In this document: piece by piece, positions 34,435-46,589 of the stretch
Layout of the letters: each line of letters starts with the position of its first letter
Position numbering within the stretch: the first letter of the stretch is position 1
Source of the DNA: Dipteris shenzhenensis
Lineage: Eukaryota; Polypodiophyta; Polypodiopsida; Gleicheniales
Strand: one strand, 5' to 3'
DNA length: 64,000 nucleotides
Assembly: GCA_047967505.1 (NCBI GenBank)
Contig: CM106541.1
The notes under the pieces: model-generated
Database searches by the model: none
The model's input: only the letters and a program-made list of their open reading frames with translations
What the model was told of the DNA's origin: nothing
Position numbers and translations under genes: made by a program

Positions 34435-34730
34435 ATCCGTGGGAAGTAATAGTGAGAGGTTGAAGAGAAAAGAATATTGCTCGAGCTCCAAGTTGACCGT
34501 CTCCATGTGCTAAGAGGGACACATACAACTGCTGTGTCAATGCCAATCCTAGAAGATACGATCCCATTGCTTGACACTCTCTAAGAGCAGTTCCAAGATC
34601 CTTTACCATATTCTCAGCAAAGCCTTTGGGTGTAAAATCACCATCGATAAGCTACAGCTCCATAATCCTGGATCCTGCGGCTCCACTCGATACTGCCTTG
34701 AGAAAGAGAGTGGGATCGAGGCCAGTGCTT
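34435..34730 (-). pseudogene. 3-hydroxyisobutyrate dehydrogenase-like fragment (C-terminal domain)
   Basis: The minus-strand frame from about 34,728 reads TGLDPTLFLKAVSSGAAGSR, IMEL, a stop, DGDFTPKGFAENMVKDLG, ALRECQAMG and LALTQQLYVSLLAHGDGQLG. That is the helical C-terminal NAD-binding-11 domain of the beta-hydroxyacid dehydrogenase family: the GAAGS block, then the xVKDLGxAL helix carrying the catalytic Lys, then LAxQLYxSLxAxG. The N-terminal Rossmann half is absent, a TAG sits after MEL, and the end is out of register. It lies inside 190-bp direct repeats, so it is probably a captured gene fragment. Confidence 0.65.
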
Positions 34731-35541
34731 AGCGTACGCAAAGATGCAAGGTCTCACAAGGCTGGTCAAGTCAGTACGATTCGGTCATTTGAGCTGCGTA
34801 GATCACCATGAAAAACTCGCCCTTTGACACATCCTCTAGATTCAGCTTCTCTCCCATGCACCTCAACATTGAGCTGTAGTTTTCTAGCTTCGCTCGCCGC
34901 CCATTGGCCAAGCTGGTTTGAATCCTCTTCTCTCTTTTAGAAGGTCACAAAGCCAAGTACCACACATTGTGACCGGCTGTGATGGTGTTCCTGCAGTTTG
35001 AGGAATCTATGGTGAGCTTTTTCTTCCCTCTTGTAGGCTCCTCACTCTCCTGACCAGCGAATCTCCCGCATGGTTGCGATGTGCCCAGTTTGAGAGAGAG
35101 CGAGAGGAGGGGGGAGTTGTTTCTATTCGATGTTGACCGAAGAACACTCTGATTCCGTATTCAGAAATTCAATTAATTGTTCATTGACTCAAGACTCCAC
35201 GAAGGAGAGTGGAACAACACAAATGCACGCTACAAGCAGGTGGATTGTCAAGATAGTAGTGTTTTGTTACTCAAACATCCTAGCCAATTTGATAGCGATA
35301 CGATCACTCCCATTGGAATTGGGTGACTTGACACCATTGAATCACTAAGCTCAACAGAACAGCCACAAAGGCCTATGAAGACGTTCCTCCCAACAGCTTC
35401 CACTCCTCACAGGGGTACTTGAGAAGTTTGGGCAAAGACAGAAGTGAAGAAGCAAACATGAAGGCACAACGAGTGTATCTATTGCAGGTGAGAAGAACAC
35501 AAAAAGCTAGCTTTTTCACAAAAGATTAAGCCAAAAATAAC
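34731..35541. other. Interior of the repeat-flanked unit
   Basis: Mixed sequence of higher GC. A minus-strand stretch near 34,860-34,800 reads GEKLNLEDVSKGEFF, and 35,110-34,985 reads coding-like text, but neither is placed. It may hold further host-gene pieces. Confidence 0.4.
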
Positions 35542-35733
35542 TAAAGAGTTGAAGTTTGTTAAATATATAGATTTAGAGGCCTTCAAAAGCTCTCATGCCT
35601 TCCATCAAGAGCTTTTCATCCAAAAGCATACTTTTCATCAAGTGTTGTAGGCCTTCAGATCAAAATTAAATCCAAGGCTTATATTAGGACACGTGGCTCA
35701 AGGAGAGGCCAAGAAACCCAAAATTCCCCATAG
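35542..35733. repeat. ~190-bp direct repeat, copy 2
   Basis: Partner of 34,231-34,420. The flanks are not matching target duplications. Confidence 0.85.
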
Positions 35734-35869
35734 GCTGCCTACCGTAAAAATACTGATTATTAGACTCATGTAAATTTAAATCAAGTTGAGAGGCAATCAT
35801 GAAGATCCCCTTGAAGAGTAAACCACTTTCCATTAACTTGAAATTTTATTACATGATTGCTGTATTCAA

Positions 35870-37180
35870 TATTTACAAAACGGTTTTCGCAAAGAACCGC
35901 TCCATGCTAATCAAAAGGTCTACACTATCTAATCTCATAACATGGGACGATAAATCTTGTGAGTAATCCTGAATCTCCATCCGAAGATCTGGAACTAACT
36001 CTTCCCAAGATTCAGTGGCTCCATGCGCGAGATTAATGACGTAGCAATGGCTACTGGGAATCATGGGAATGTTCAGCTTCTGTACAAGAGAAGCGATTGT
36101 GAGTACGTCCAGTGTCAAATAAGATGTGAATTGGATGCCCCTTGACATATCCAACGATGCAAATTAAATCATGGGATCCAAACACATGGACATTAAAATG
36201 ACACTTATGACAATTTAAATCAGAAGAAAAAACTTCAAGGCGAGCAATGTGACAAGGATTACCTGGCGTACATGATTCTATGAAGGGGACAGCTTCTTTC
36301 CCTTTACCTTTCACTCAGTTTAAAGGACAAGTGGGTGATATGTGGCTTGGCTTGCCACACTTGAAGCAGAGTTCCTTGGCTCTTGCTTTCTCTTGTGCTG
36401 AAGAATTGGTGCGAAGGCTTCTTCGCCCCGAAAGAACTGTCAAGCTGGCAACTCCAACTCCAAGCCTGAAGAGGCTAACTATAATAAGAAGATGTCAGGC
36501 CTTCAACGCTCGCCATCATGTGAAAGCCTTCCCTCGTAAAGACATCTCAACAGATATCATCTGGATAGTCAATGATGGCGAAGTGAGCTCCCCACTTGTT
36601 CAACCAACAGCGTACATACTTTGGAGTCCTCTCTTTTTTCTCTCCTGAGTAGATCTTAGGAGAAAAGGAGGGCATACCATAGTGCTTTTTATGAGCTTGC
36701 TGAGTTTGTTGCAAGAGCATCAGCTGCTGGTGCTGAGTGAGTATTTTGCATTTCATTGAACAAACCCTGAAGAACATTCGCATCAATCTGAACCACTTGC
36801 ACCTGTGGTAGAACAGAAGTTCCAGCAGCTTGATTGGGCTGAGTTCCATCCCCCAGAATGGGCTCCATGATGAGAAAGAGGGCTTCAAGACAATATTCTC
36901 CCTTGAAAAGAGAGGCAGAATTGCTTGATATTGGCAAGGATTGAAAGGTGGAGCTGTAGTAGAGTAGCTAGGATGAAAGAGTGCTGAGAGAGCAATCATT
37001 TGCAGCAGAAAGCACTCGATTTGCTGAGGTATGGGCAGAGTTATGGGCGTAGGAAGGGCTGATTGAAGTAGAGGCTGGATGGGTGCATGTCACACATGAC
37101 CCGTACTTTCCAAAAAAGTAGGACTAGCCTGCATGTCCAAATGTTTAACTCAACTTTCAGAAAGCAAGCATGAGCCTCTG
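35870..37180 (-). pseudogene. Ty3/gypsy gag-protease remnant
   Basis: On the minus strand, gag runs from about 37,000 (LPLFSRENIV..., then PKIYSGEKKERTPKYVRCWL near 36,640). Next is the knuckle CFKCGKPSHISPTC (36,380-36,335). The aspartic protease is HILFDTGRTHNRF (DTG, with Arg where Ser is usual; ~36,130), followed by VQKLNIPMIPSS and VPDLRMEI. Stops and frameshifts are frequent. RT is not present before the repeat-flanked unit at 35,733, so the 3' half of the element is lost. Confidence 0.7.
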
Positions 37181-37783
37181 GAGGTCCACTATCAGTCCTG
37201 AAGCATCCTGGCCCCAAGGCAAGCTACCTTATGTTTTGTTTCTCAGAATCGCAGCCCTGGAACAGTGTAGCAACTATTCCAGGCTGCATCAAGCCTCCAA
37301 AATCCGACAACATCCTGCCCTTGAATCGCCAGCCCTAGAACAGCAGTGCACCTATTCCAGGTGGCTGTGCAATGTGACTAGAGCAAAAAATGACCCTGTT
37401 AGGCATTGTTCCGGCTCAAAACTTGTAGTGGACGGTTTCAAACAGATTTGCCTGCCTTCATACAAATAGATTCTCACCAAACACTCTAATTGCTGCAAAT
37501 TTCACTCCTTACTCTTCTCTGGACCTTCCTCTGTGCTTGCAAAGTCTTCTAACTTGCAAACAGAGGCAGGAAAAGCAAAAGCGAAGTTCCCAGTACACCT
37601 CATACAAAAACGAAATTCACCAAACACATCATTTTGTTTTTCACTCCTCAAAACTCCAAGCAAATCCTGAAGATTCAAGGCACCACAAATTCTCTAATCC
37701 ATCCTCTAAACACGCAATCACACACAAGCAATTGCACAGGCAAACATAACCTTCAAAGCTCTAAAATCAAGAAGATAGAGTTC

Positions 37784-38308
37784 GCTCTGATACCAAATGA
37801 AACATTCCATAAGCTAGGGATCCAACATCTCCTCTATCTTCATGCTAACCTGCAAGCATAGACCCATATTAGAATACAAACATAGGGACACGTGTGGTAT
37901 CGGCTAGCGTGTACCCACCCAATCGTAGATTCCTCAGGATCACCCCGAGCTAGAGGTCAGACAACCTCTGACCGTAGTCCATCCCCAGTAAGGCTATGCG
38001 TCCCATACCACACAGCCCCATCTGCACATAGATGTCGTTAGGGGGACACAGGCCTGGACGGGCTCTCAACCTAGCTATGTATTCTCAGGAGGCCCCACTC
38101 CCGAGAATCCCGAAGTAAGCAATGACTCTCACTTATACAGATGCAGGGTGTCTTAGGTGTCTCAAGCCTAAGACTCCCCAACGTACCAAAGGTACTACGT
38201 GTTTGAAGTGTCCCAAGGTTAGGACACATGACCATAGGTTAACCTGACCTCCATCACACTAGCCTAGTTATGTCCCTGCTTTGACATAACATAACACGAG
38301 ACCTAACA
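37784..38308 (-). repeat. LTR and primer site of the minus-strand gypsy-like element
   Basis: TGGTATCAGAGC on the minus strand at 37,795-37,784 is a tRNA-iMet type primer site. Two bases away lies a CA end at 37,798. A TGTTAGGTC start near 38,308 would give a 511-bp LTR. No second LTR is in place to confirm the edges. Confidence 0.55.
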
Positions 38309-38409
38309 TAGCATTCACACTTGGTGTTCTTTGCCAGTTTTCAAACAAGGCAACAGAAGATTGCGTGAAAGCAGAGTTTTGCGTTTTAATGTACCATCAA
38401 GGGAACATC

Positions 38410-38936
38410 CAGTTGTGGAATATCCTACCACTTCAGAGTTGAGCTCGTAGGTTCTGTGGCTAGGATTGTGCTGAGATTGGGACACACGATGTTCCGCTTC
38501 AGGATATTGCTATATGTTAGTAGGAGGGGCCATTTGGTGGCTAAGTAGGAAGGAACCTACTGTTGCATTGTCTTCTACAAAGGCAGAATATAGGGCAGCC
38601 GGTTAGGCAGCGTTGGAGTCTCTCTTGCTCCAATGGATACTGGAAGACATAGGAGTTCTCCAGGAGGCGGTAACAATTGTGATGTGTGACAAAACGAGTT
38701 GCATAGTAATTGCGAAGAATCCTATGTTTCATGCTAGGACGAAGCATATCAAGGTCCAGTACCATTTCATTCGTCTGGAGCTGATCCGGGACAAGATCGT
38801 GGAGCTGCTGTATTGCCCAACGGAGGATAACTTTTAGACATTTTTACCAAGGCTATCCCTAGAGTTCAGCTGGAGCATCTCATCAGACGAATGGGCATTG
38901 GCAGTCTGTTATGTCATTGAGAGGGAGGGTTGGAAG
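38410..38936 (+). pseudogene. Ty1/copia RNase H fragment
   Basis: Translation gives SASGYCYMLVGGAIWWLS, VALSSTKAEYRAA and an LLLQWILEDIGV stretch, then HARTKHIKVQYHFIR and IVELLYCPTEDN, the C-terminal RNase H region of copia pol in its usual order. A polypurine tract GAGAGGGAGGGTTGGAAG (38,919-38,936) follows. The upstream pol is missing. Confidence 0.8.
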
Positions 38937-39490
38937 TGTCACTGACCCACCTGTGAGACCCCAAATGAGGAGGACAAGGGGTCAGGGCACTACGTGTAGG
39001 CATACCTAGGTTTGCACAAATTTTAAGGTGAATCAGAGATCAGCAACATGTGGAACCCTACCTGGAACTGCCACGATGACATGTGGCAAGGCAGCAGCAC
39101 CTGTACGGACTAGTTCATGGCCTGAACAGCCCCGTGATGCATGGGACAGTCTGTGTGAACCTCCTGCAGTAGATGGAGCATGATTTGACAGTGTGGGGTG
39201 ACCAGGATTAGAGTCACCTAGGCTATTTGGGTCGGGCAGATCTGCTGCTCCAGTCACGACAGAAGCAGTCTGTTCATTGGTTTTTTACTAGGCCAAAGTC
39301 GGCTGACTTAGGGCTTGGCCACTGCCTATGTTTCATGACCTTTTTGAGTGTGGAGTTTTCCCATGTTTTGTGGATGAATAAACTGAGTTCTATTCTTCTC
39401 TGTTTGCTGTCTATATTTCAGTAAGTGTTTGCTGAGTTCCCGAGGGTGCTTGGGTGCTGAGAGTTCTTTTCGCTGCGCTTTTCTAACACG
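38937..39490 (+). repeat. 3' LTR of the copia fragment (probable)
   Basis: Starts TGTCACTGACCC right after the polypurine tract. The end is taken near CTTTTCTAACA. A TGGTATCAG at about 39,502 beyond it resembles a primer site and could mean a tandem copy once followed. Confidence 0.5.
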
Positions 39491-40130
39491 TAATAATTCT
39501 GGTATCAGTACTGCGGCGTCTTATACCACGACAGGCAGTGGCTTTGTGCAAACTATGAAAGGGTGTCCCTGAAAAGCTCTAGGAGCACCTGCACAAGAAC
39601 GCATCTTCTACTCCTCTCGTCCAGTCCACACCCACCTCGTACTGTGGTTGTCGTGCAGATGCGATTGCTGGAGAGGTGTCATGGCGAAGTCTGTCTGTAC
39701 TATTTGATGTGGGACTAGGGGCTTACTCTGAATCATCCTGGAACCCAAAATCACCTGCTGCCGCTCCCCCAATAAGGTGCTGCATACATGGCAGGTGGCC
39801 TCATTAGGGTGTTGAAAAGCCAGCCCTTCATTAGTGGGTCCTAAAAGTGCACCTGAAAGCAGTGCCTCTCTAGTCGGGCTAAAGCTCCCTGTCCACGTGT
39901 GAGTTGTGCTTTGGTCGCATGTAGCATCCTGTAGAATGCTCCCCCGACTCTCACGGGTTATCCAGATGTAATTGCAACTTTTGGGTGTGTACTTTGTCTC
40001 ATAGGCCCTTGAGGCTTTCCACAGACGTTAATATAACTTTCTTTTTTTCTTTCTTCAGCATTGTTCAATTATTCTCTCTCTCTCTCTCTCTTTCTCTCTA
40101 AGGAAAGAAATTCGATTTGAAATTAGCACC
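39491..40130. other. Spacer with (TC)n
   Basis: No gene recognised. A (TC)n run occupies about 40,072-40,099. Confidence 0.6.
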
Positions 40131-40239
40131 ATGTGATCCCTAGGCATGATGTCTTTGTTTATCTTATGCTATGCAAGGAGCGTTGGTGGTAGCAACCAAC
40201 CCCCTCTATTTTCTAGCATGTCTTGTATGTACTTGACCT

Positions 40240-40510
40240 ATGTAAAAGTTTGCTTTTCTGCCAGTGAATTGGCTAAGAACAGGATGAGTCATTTTTGACG
40301 AGGATGACGTGATCATGAAATCCAAAGTGATGGAATGATGGTAATGGCACGAGAAGTTTGGACACATTGGATACAATGCTCTGGAAGAGATTGAGAATAC
40401 AAGGACGGGGTGGAGGGACTTCAGAACTGACAACTAAATAAGAAGTTTGTAGAGCTTGCATGGAAGGCAAGCAATACTAAGCAGCATTGCTGATAGAGGT
40501 CATGAATTGA
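40240..40510 (+). pseudogene. copia protease/GAG-pre-integrase fragment
   Basis: Across two frames it reads SASELAKNRMSHF and IFDEDDVIMKSK, then WHEKFGHIGYNALEEIE and CRACMEGKQY. This is the conserved LLSxxxLAxxG...WHxRFGHxxY...CxxCxxGKQ order between copia protease and integrase. Broken by frameshifts. Confidence 0.6.
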
Positions 40511-40980
40511 GGCTATGATCAGAGTTGGTGGTGGTGATAACGTAAACAATAGATTAGACAACGTCATGGCTACATTTGCACCCATGATCTTGCAGCAAAA
40601 GTTGGGGACTATGGTGCTAGTGAACGTATGGCCACATGTATCCCTATACTGCAACTTGTTGCATGGTAAACACACCAAAAAACACAAACATTTCTCTTCA
40701 ACTTCTGCATTCCTTTGCAAGAATGTAATCATAGAAGGAAAAAGGGTTAAATCCTCATGCCTCTTTAGAATAGTGAAATTGACTTTCACTAAAACACTAA
40801 TGTCACATGATCTTGCATTAGGTGATGTGCACAATGGCATCATTAGTAGCAAGCTTTATGCTTGCCATAGCATGAAGAAGCTTTTTGAACTATATCATAG
40901 GCATGAGTGCAATCTTGGTCAAACCAATAGCATATTATCATCAAAGTAATTAAGAATATTTCAAACCTTGAAAGTCAAAA
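40511..40980. other. Open on both strands, unidentified
   Basis: Overlapping 143-144 codon frames lie on the two strands (40,515-40,949 plus; 40,852-40,421 minus). Neither matches a family I know, so I cannot say which, if any, is real. Confidence 0.3.
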
Positions 40981-41032
40981 TTCACTTGTAATGCAACAAG
41001 ATAAAGTTTTCTAGGGTTTTCAAAAATACAAC

Positions 41033-41056
41033 CCTAAGCCCTAAACCCTAAACCCT
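41033..41056. repeat. Interstitial telomere-like motif (CCCTAAA)
   Basis: CCCTAAGCCCTAAACCCTAAACCCT gives three to four units of the plant telomere repeat, one imperfect. Also read as a telo-box. Confidence 0.8.
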
Positions 41057-42100
41057 CATGTGCTTCATCCATTATGTTTTCATTTCACAAATTTGTTCAT
41101 AGTTTTTCGTGTAAAAATTTCTTATATATTGTTGGACATAGATGCCTCATTATTTTAATTATCAATCATTTTCAATTTTGAAGCATTAAAATGATACACA
41201 AAGTTATAGTATCTTTGACTTGATAAATTTGATGAACTTAGAGGATATTTCATCTTAATTTTATGTGCAAAGTAAAAACCATTTGAAGTATTGAAAAATG
41301 GGTTGGTTTATTTTTTACAAACACAAACCTTGTGCCTTGTGGAAAGAAATATAAATTATATTTTGATTTGCATTAAAAAGGTGGCATCATCAAATTGGGA
41401 ATGGCAAAAGAACACAGCTTTACTTGAGCTAGCACATCAAAATGACATTTTAAAACAATTATTAAGTGAGGTAAATGTAATAGCTACAACTTTTGAAACC
41501 TTTTATATTTATGTGTGTTTTTATCATACATGTATAGATGGGATGACTAAAACTTCACTTTAGCAATAGCTATCTCGAATATAATTAGATCAAAATTTGA
41601 TGTTTATAAATGGATGAATGTTAGTACTTGTTCTCTAATACAATTTTAATAGTTATTGTGCCCTTACATATTTGCACCAACCAAAATATATAATTTGTAC
41701 ATGCTCATCCTAATGATTTTTAAACTTACTTTTATAACTTGGATCACAATATATATTTTTCAAAATCCACATATATGAGGCAATGACATGAAATGATTAT
41801 TATATTAAATCCTCAATAAAAACTGACTTTGAACACACAAAAGTAGAAAACAAATTTAATGTTCTTAAATTTTTTTGAGAAACAAGGCGAAAGGTTAATT
41901 TTTTTTCAAATTTGAGATTTAAAGCTTATAAATAAATGTCTAGAGCAACATAAAATCAGGCATTAGGGGAGAAATAGGGTCTCAAAAGGGCCTCGAATTA
42001 GTGTTTCCTAATTTCAAGGCATTAGAGAGTGATTTGAGGTATATCAATGAGAGTGCTATGAGGTGTGAGGCAATGGTATGTTGAAGTTGACAAAAGCATT
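41057..42100. other. AT-rich spacer
   Basis: Strongly AT-rich with no recognisable gene. A 90-codon frame at 41,291-41,563 is unmatched. Confidence 0.6.
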
Positions 42101-42560
42101 TATGCGTACCCATAGTTTAGACCCATGATCTTCACTCCGAGCCCTTGATCTAATCTCCAATCCAAGGGATATATTCAAATTTGAGGTAGAGCACTCCTAG
42201 CCATTAGATCAAGGGGTAGATCTAAGGGATACCATCAAAGGATTAGAGGGATAAAATATAAATCCTTCATCAAGCAATAGATCCAAGGGAGGGGATTAAA
42301 GGAGGAAGCACCACAATCTTAGCGATTGATTTGCAAGAGATCTAAGGGAGGACATGAAAGCAAAAGGCGCTTCAATTGTCGCCATTAATTTGATGGAGGT
42401 CCAAGGGGGGAGATGCATCAAAATGGCGCTTCAATCTGGGCAATCCATTTCATTTGAAAGAGATCCAAGGGGAGAGATGGACCAAAAAGGTGCTTCAATC
42501 CAGGCCATTGATTATGTGCTCAAATCCTAGTCATCCAATCTTGTAAATGCATCTCCACCC
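42100..42560. repeat. Degenerate ~60-bp tandem repeats
   Basis: GATCCAAGGG/GATCTAAGGG recurs near 42,280, 42,339, 42,398 and 42,462 at 59-64 bp spacing. Each is followed by a purine stretch and often by GGCGCTTCAAT and a CCATT block. More diverged units lie upstream. Confidence 0.7.
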
Positions 42561-43899
42561 TTCAAAATGCACCTAAATCGCCACCCTTCAATTGTGTAGC
42601 CAAGATCCAATGGTCAACAACTAGTGGCGCCTTTGTCCTCTTTAATGCCCTCCTATTTGTCAAAGTTTGCCAGTTTGGAGCCCACTTGAGGTGCCTTTGT
42701 GTAGCTGCTCACCATTTTGTGCATCCTAGGCCTTTGATCCATCCACCTCCATCCAAAGCTGCCCAATTTCAAAATATAATACGAACATCCTATTTGGGGT
42801 TTCAGCATTTTAGGTTCTTACATGTGGGATATCACATAAGGGTTCCATGTGGCATTTCCCTTCGTGCATGCATTTTTCTTTTCATAAAATTTGTGTGTAT
42901 TGCATTTATACATGATTTTGAGATTGTGTTTGTTAACGCCTTCGTTTAAGATTGCACATCATGAAGTTCGCTTCTTATCAAGGTGATGTTTAGGAGTTAA
43001 ATGAAGATAACTATTGTTGCTCGTCATTCCCTGAATGGGAAAATCCTCTCTAAGTTCAGCTAAGAGCTTGTTGATGTTGCTTAACCAGTTATTCTTTCCT
43101 CTATCCACATGGATCCACTCTCTTCGTTTGGTCCCCATGTCTTATCATATGGGATGGGGAGGTGACCCCTAGATCCCAAACACTCCCTCTAGCCCCCCCA
43201 ATCTAGTCCATGCATTGCCTCCATCCAGCTTCCTCATCAAAAGATCTCTTTTGAACATTTGAAGATGTCCTTGATCTTTGGTCATCATACCCACAACTTC
43301 TACTCCTTTAGGTCCAACCCCGTACATGTACACCATTTGGAACCATGTACCATCCATGCATCACAGCACCAACCACGTGTGGCACTACAAATCATGTTCA
43401 CGAACATTCTTGTCTCCCAAAGCAATCTAGGTACCTCCAACAGGTTCACCCATGAGCTTACTAGCTTGTCAACTTGCAAATGATAAGACCATATTCCTCC
43501 AAACGACAAATGACCATCCATCTATCCCCCTTGGAAATAAAGAATAGCGTGGACCCTACGAAGCACCATACATATGAGGTCTCTTCCAACCTGACAACAA
43601 ACCAACACCATATACCACATGGTTCATGAGTCGTGCATGGTGAAATCGTTGTGGTCAATTGTCATATATCCCCATTAGCAAGAATCAATCCAACTTATTC
43701 TAGAATTGGAAACTCATAAGTCAATCAAGTGGGACACCATGCAGAAGCCTCTTGATCACTTGCAGTGGTCAGCAAATTGAACTTCTCGAATCTTCATCAC
43801 CAGTCTCCAAAGTATTCTTGTAGAGCAGGCACCACAAGCCTTCGCAATGAGAACTCCCCCTTTGTCTATATGAAAGATTCCACCCTCCATTCTCCAAAC

Positions 43900-45215
43900 A
43901 CTTGAGAACTCCTATACAAATAGCCACCTCAAAGAAATCTACTTAAGTCTCCAATAAATTTGATTTAGAAGACATACCATGAGAATTCCATGTGGCCATT
44001 GATGACCCTAGCCCATGAGGCTTCATTTCTGAGTGCCCACCTTGATTTTTATCTTTGCTAGTGATAGTAGCCTCATCCTTAGGTTTTGTGTCTAAGAAAG
44101 TTTTGTCATCCTCCACCTCTACCACAAAGGCTAGATCTGTGGACCATTCTTCAATATCCACCATGAACATTGTCCCATATGGGTCTGCAAACATTAATCA
44201 GGGATGCTTGGAACAACCACTAAGAAAAGCTCTCTAGTTATTGCATTTGCAATTTTTGTGCCAAATTTCATTGCCTTTGATTGGTCCTCTTGCTTTGCTT
44301 GGTCATCCTTCTTCTTGCAATCCTTAGCAAAATGTCTAGGCTTGCCACAATCAAAACATTTCTTCTTCTTTTTTTTGCTTTCACCATAGAGTCCCCATCA
44401 TCCTTTAATCAATCCTTAGCATCTTGCTTCTTTTTTGCCTTACCCTTGGCCACTAAAGCCTTCTTGTTATCATCCTGTTCATAGATACAATGTCATTAAA
44501 GCTTCCTCCTGAAGAGACAATGGTCCCAAATCCTCAAAGGTAATTGGATTTGATTATTTTCTAGGTGTAATGGTTATTATCAGCCCTCTATGGCTCCTTG
44601 GAAGCTTGTTGACCAAGAGCATCCCCATATCCACCTTGTGATTGATTGCCACCATTTCATCCCTTAGAACCTTTTACAAGGAAGCCATGTGAGACTCATC
44701 ATGGTAAACAATGTATTCTAGAGTATGCTCATCCTCCCTATTTTTTAAGTTTTATAGAGATCCTTCAAGGTCTCCTATGCTTGATGTGCTATCTCCACTA
44801 ATTGAATATGAAGAATTAACACATTTGCAATAGGTATTTGCATTCACTATCTCCACTAATTGGATATGAGGAATTAACACATATATAGTAGCCCTTATAA
44901 GCAATGAGCATGGAGAATGCAATAGTCCTTTGAGGAATCAACAATCTACAATAGTCCTTATATCCTAGAGAGTGCAACTCATCCATGAGATTCCACTCCT
45001 CTGCCTTATTTGGATCTATTATGTTGAATCCCGAGTGTTAGCCCTACCCCTTTTATCACGTCCCATATCTTGGTGGCCACAAGATGGCTTTGAATTTTTC
45101 CTTCCAAATTGAATAGTTGGTTTCATCTAACTCATCACTTAAATTGGAATGTTTGAGCTGGATGCCATGGTAGGATGTAGATGACCTGAAGTCTAGATCC
45201 TTCCTATAAAAGCAC
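43900..45215 (-). pseudogene. copia gag (UBN2/DUF4219-like) with zinc knuckle
   Basis: The minus strand from about 45,165 reads MASSSNIPI, DELDETNYSIWKEKFKAIL, the typical copia gag opening (DGTNYxxWK). It then shows AEEWNLMDELHS, many stops, and CFDCGKPRHFAKDCKKKDD near 44,350-44,300, an intact CX2CX4HX4C knuckle after a Lys-rich run. Further down is DIEEWSTDLAFVVEVEDDKT. Decayed throughout. Confidence 0.7.
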
Positions 45216-45348
45216 ACTGCAAGCCTAACTTGTCACACCAAAATGTGGAATCTCCTTTTTGCTTGGTAAGGTCACCATGGATTGGTTTGGACTAGATCAT
45301 GGTCGCAGATATTCTAGACTCCAACTCATGAGATTGGCTCTGACACCA

Positions 45349-46169
45349 TGTTAGAGAGACTGAGCTGAGGGGTATACCAACTCACACTATGGTCTATATA
45401 CCAAGCCAAATGAAATAGAGAGCTTGCTTGCTACAACCAACTCCTTGCATTGGAAGAATTTCTCGAGATCACACAAATTCACTACCATCAAGTAGCAAGA
45501 TGCTGTCATAATGTGGGCTCCTAAGGCCTTCTGCATGTTGTCCTGCCGCAATTTGTTTTAGTCCTCAACCTATGTGCTTGAGGCTTCAATGGTCTATGCA
45601 TATACTACTTCTCTACTCTTCACCCTTGTGGTGATTTGCATGCTTGCCTAGACATCTCACAAATGAGGCCCTATGTAGGGCTGGATGCTTGGTAGCCATC
45701 CTATAGCTGACTTGTTCTTGTGTGTGCTAGCCTAGAAGTAGGCCTTACTCCTATTTGTAGTTTTGGAGACTAGCAACCCATTTCTTGACCCCTAGATGGA
45801 TGACCTGGTTGCTTAGTCCCACCCTCTTGCGAAACCACTAACGTTGCGACGTTGCCCTTGATTAGACCAACAAGCCTTTGTGGCCGACAAGGCCCCAAGG
45901 ATAGGCCATTCTCTTGCCATAGCCAGTCCCTCCACAATACCCTATGCAGCAGCATCTTTAGATCCCATGTGCTACCCATGTGATAGCTTGACATGATGCA
46001 TACATGGAAGGTAGTTTGGGTGTCTTCTTCTTTGTAGATATACCTCCATGCTAGCCCCTTCCTTAGCCCAATTTCTCTTCTCTCTTCCCTTCTCTTGCTA
46101 CTGGTCAACCTCGCCCATGTCCTCCTCAGATGGAGGCTTGTATTGAGAGGTGGCCTCTAGATCCCAACA
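45349..46169 (-). repeat. 5' LTR of the minus-strand copia element
   Basis: About 820 bp from TGTTGGGATC to CTAACA on the minus strand, directly followed by the primer site. Confidence 0.65.
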
Positions 46170-46589
46170 AGGAGATGTCTTAAATCTTTCAATCACAATG
46201 TTGGCCATTAGGGAGCTTATAATGCAAAAATATTACTATTTGGAAATAGATAAATCCTTGTGTTCATACTTTTTCTTTTGAAGTGTTGATCTTCAATACT
46301 CAAAACATAACACTATGCAATAGCACAATCCTAAAAACTTTATACTTGTACTTAGTCTTAGATAGTACTTATATAGAAATAATGCATAGTGGTATACAAG
46401 AGTAAACTGCTTATTACGATTAAAGAATTTTACTAGATCAAGTACTTGGATACTACATGGAATAGGGTCTAGTACTAGGCAAACATAAAAAATGCTTTCA
46501 AGTATTGAGAAATTCTCACAAGGAAGTAGAGAATTTGGTTCTCACATTGTTATTGCGAGTCTCAAAGTGGGACTCTAGGGAGGGATTGG
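46170..46589. other. Spacer without recognised gene
   Basis: AT-rich, with nothing assignable. Confidence 0.6.

Larger units (their letters stand above)
43182..46169 (-). mobile_element. Non-autonomous copia element (gag only)
   Basis: On the minus strand the order is: LTR 46,169-45,349 (TGTTGGGATC...CTAACA), primer site TGGTGTCAGAGC (45,348-45,337), gag, purine-rich CTAGAGGGAG, then a second LTR start TGTTTGGGATC at 43,182. The two LTR starts share about 25 bp and then diverge, so the 3' LTR may be replaced or very old. No protease, integrase or RT was read in the 2.2 kb interior. Confidence 0.65.

Noticed and set aside
42280-42470. Tandem array as a CRISPR-like repeat
   Set aside because: Repeats are degenerate and contiguous, with no constant repeat/variable spacer pattern, and the DNA is from a plant nucleus.
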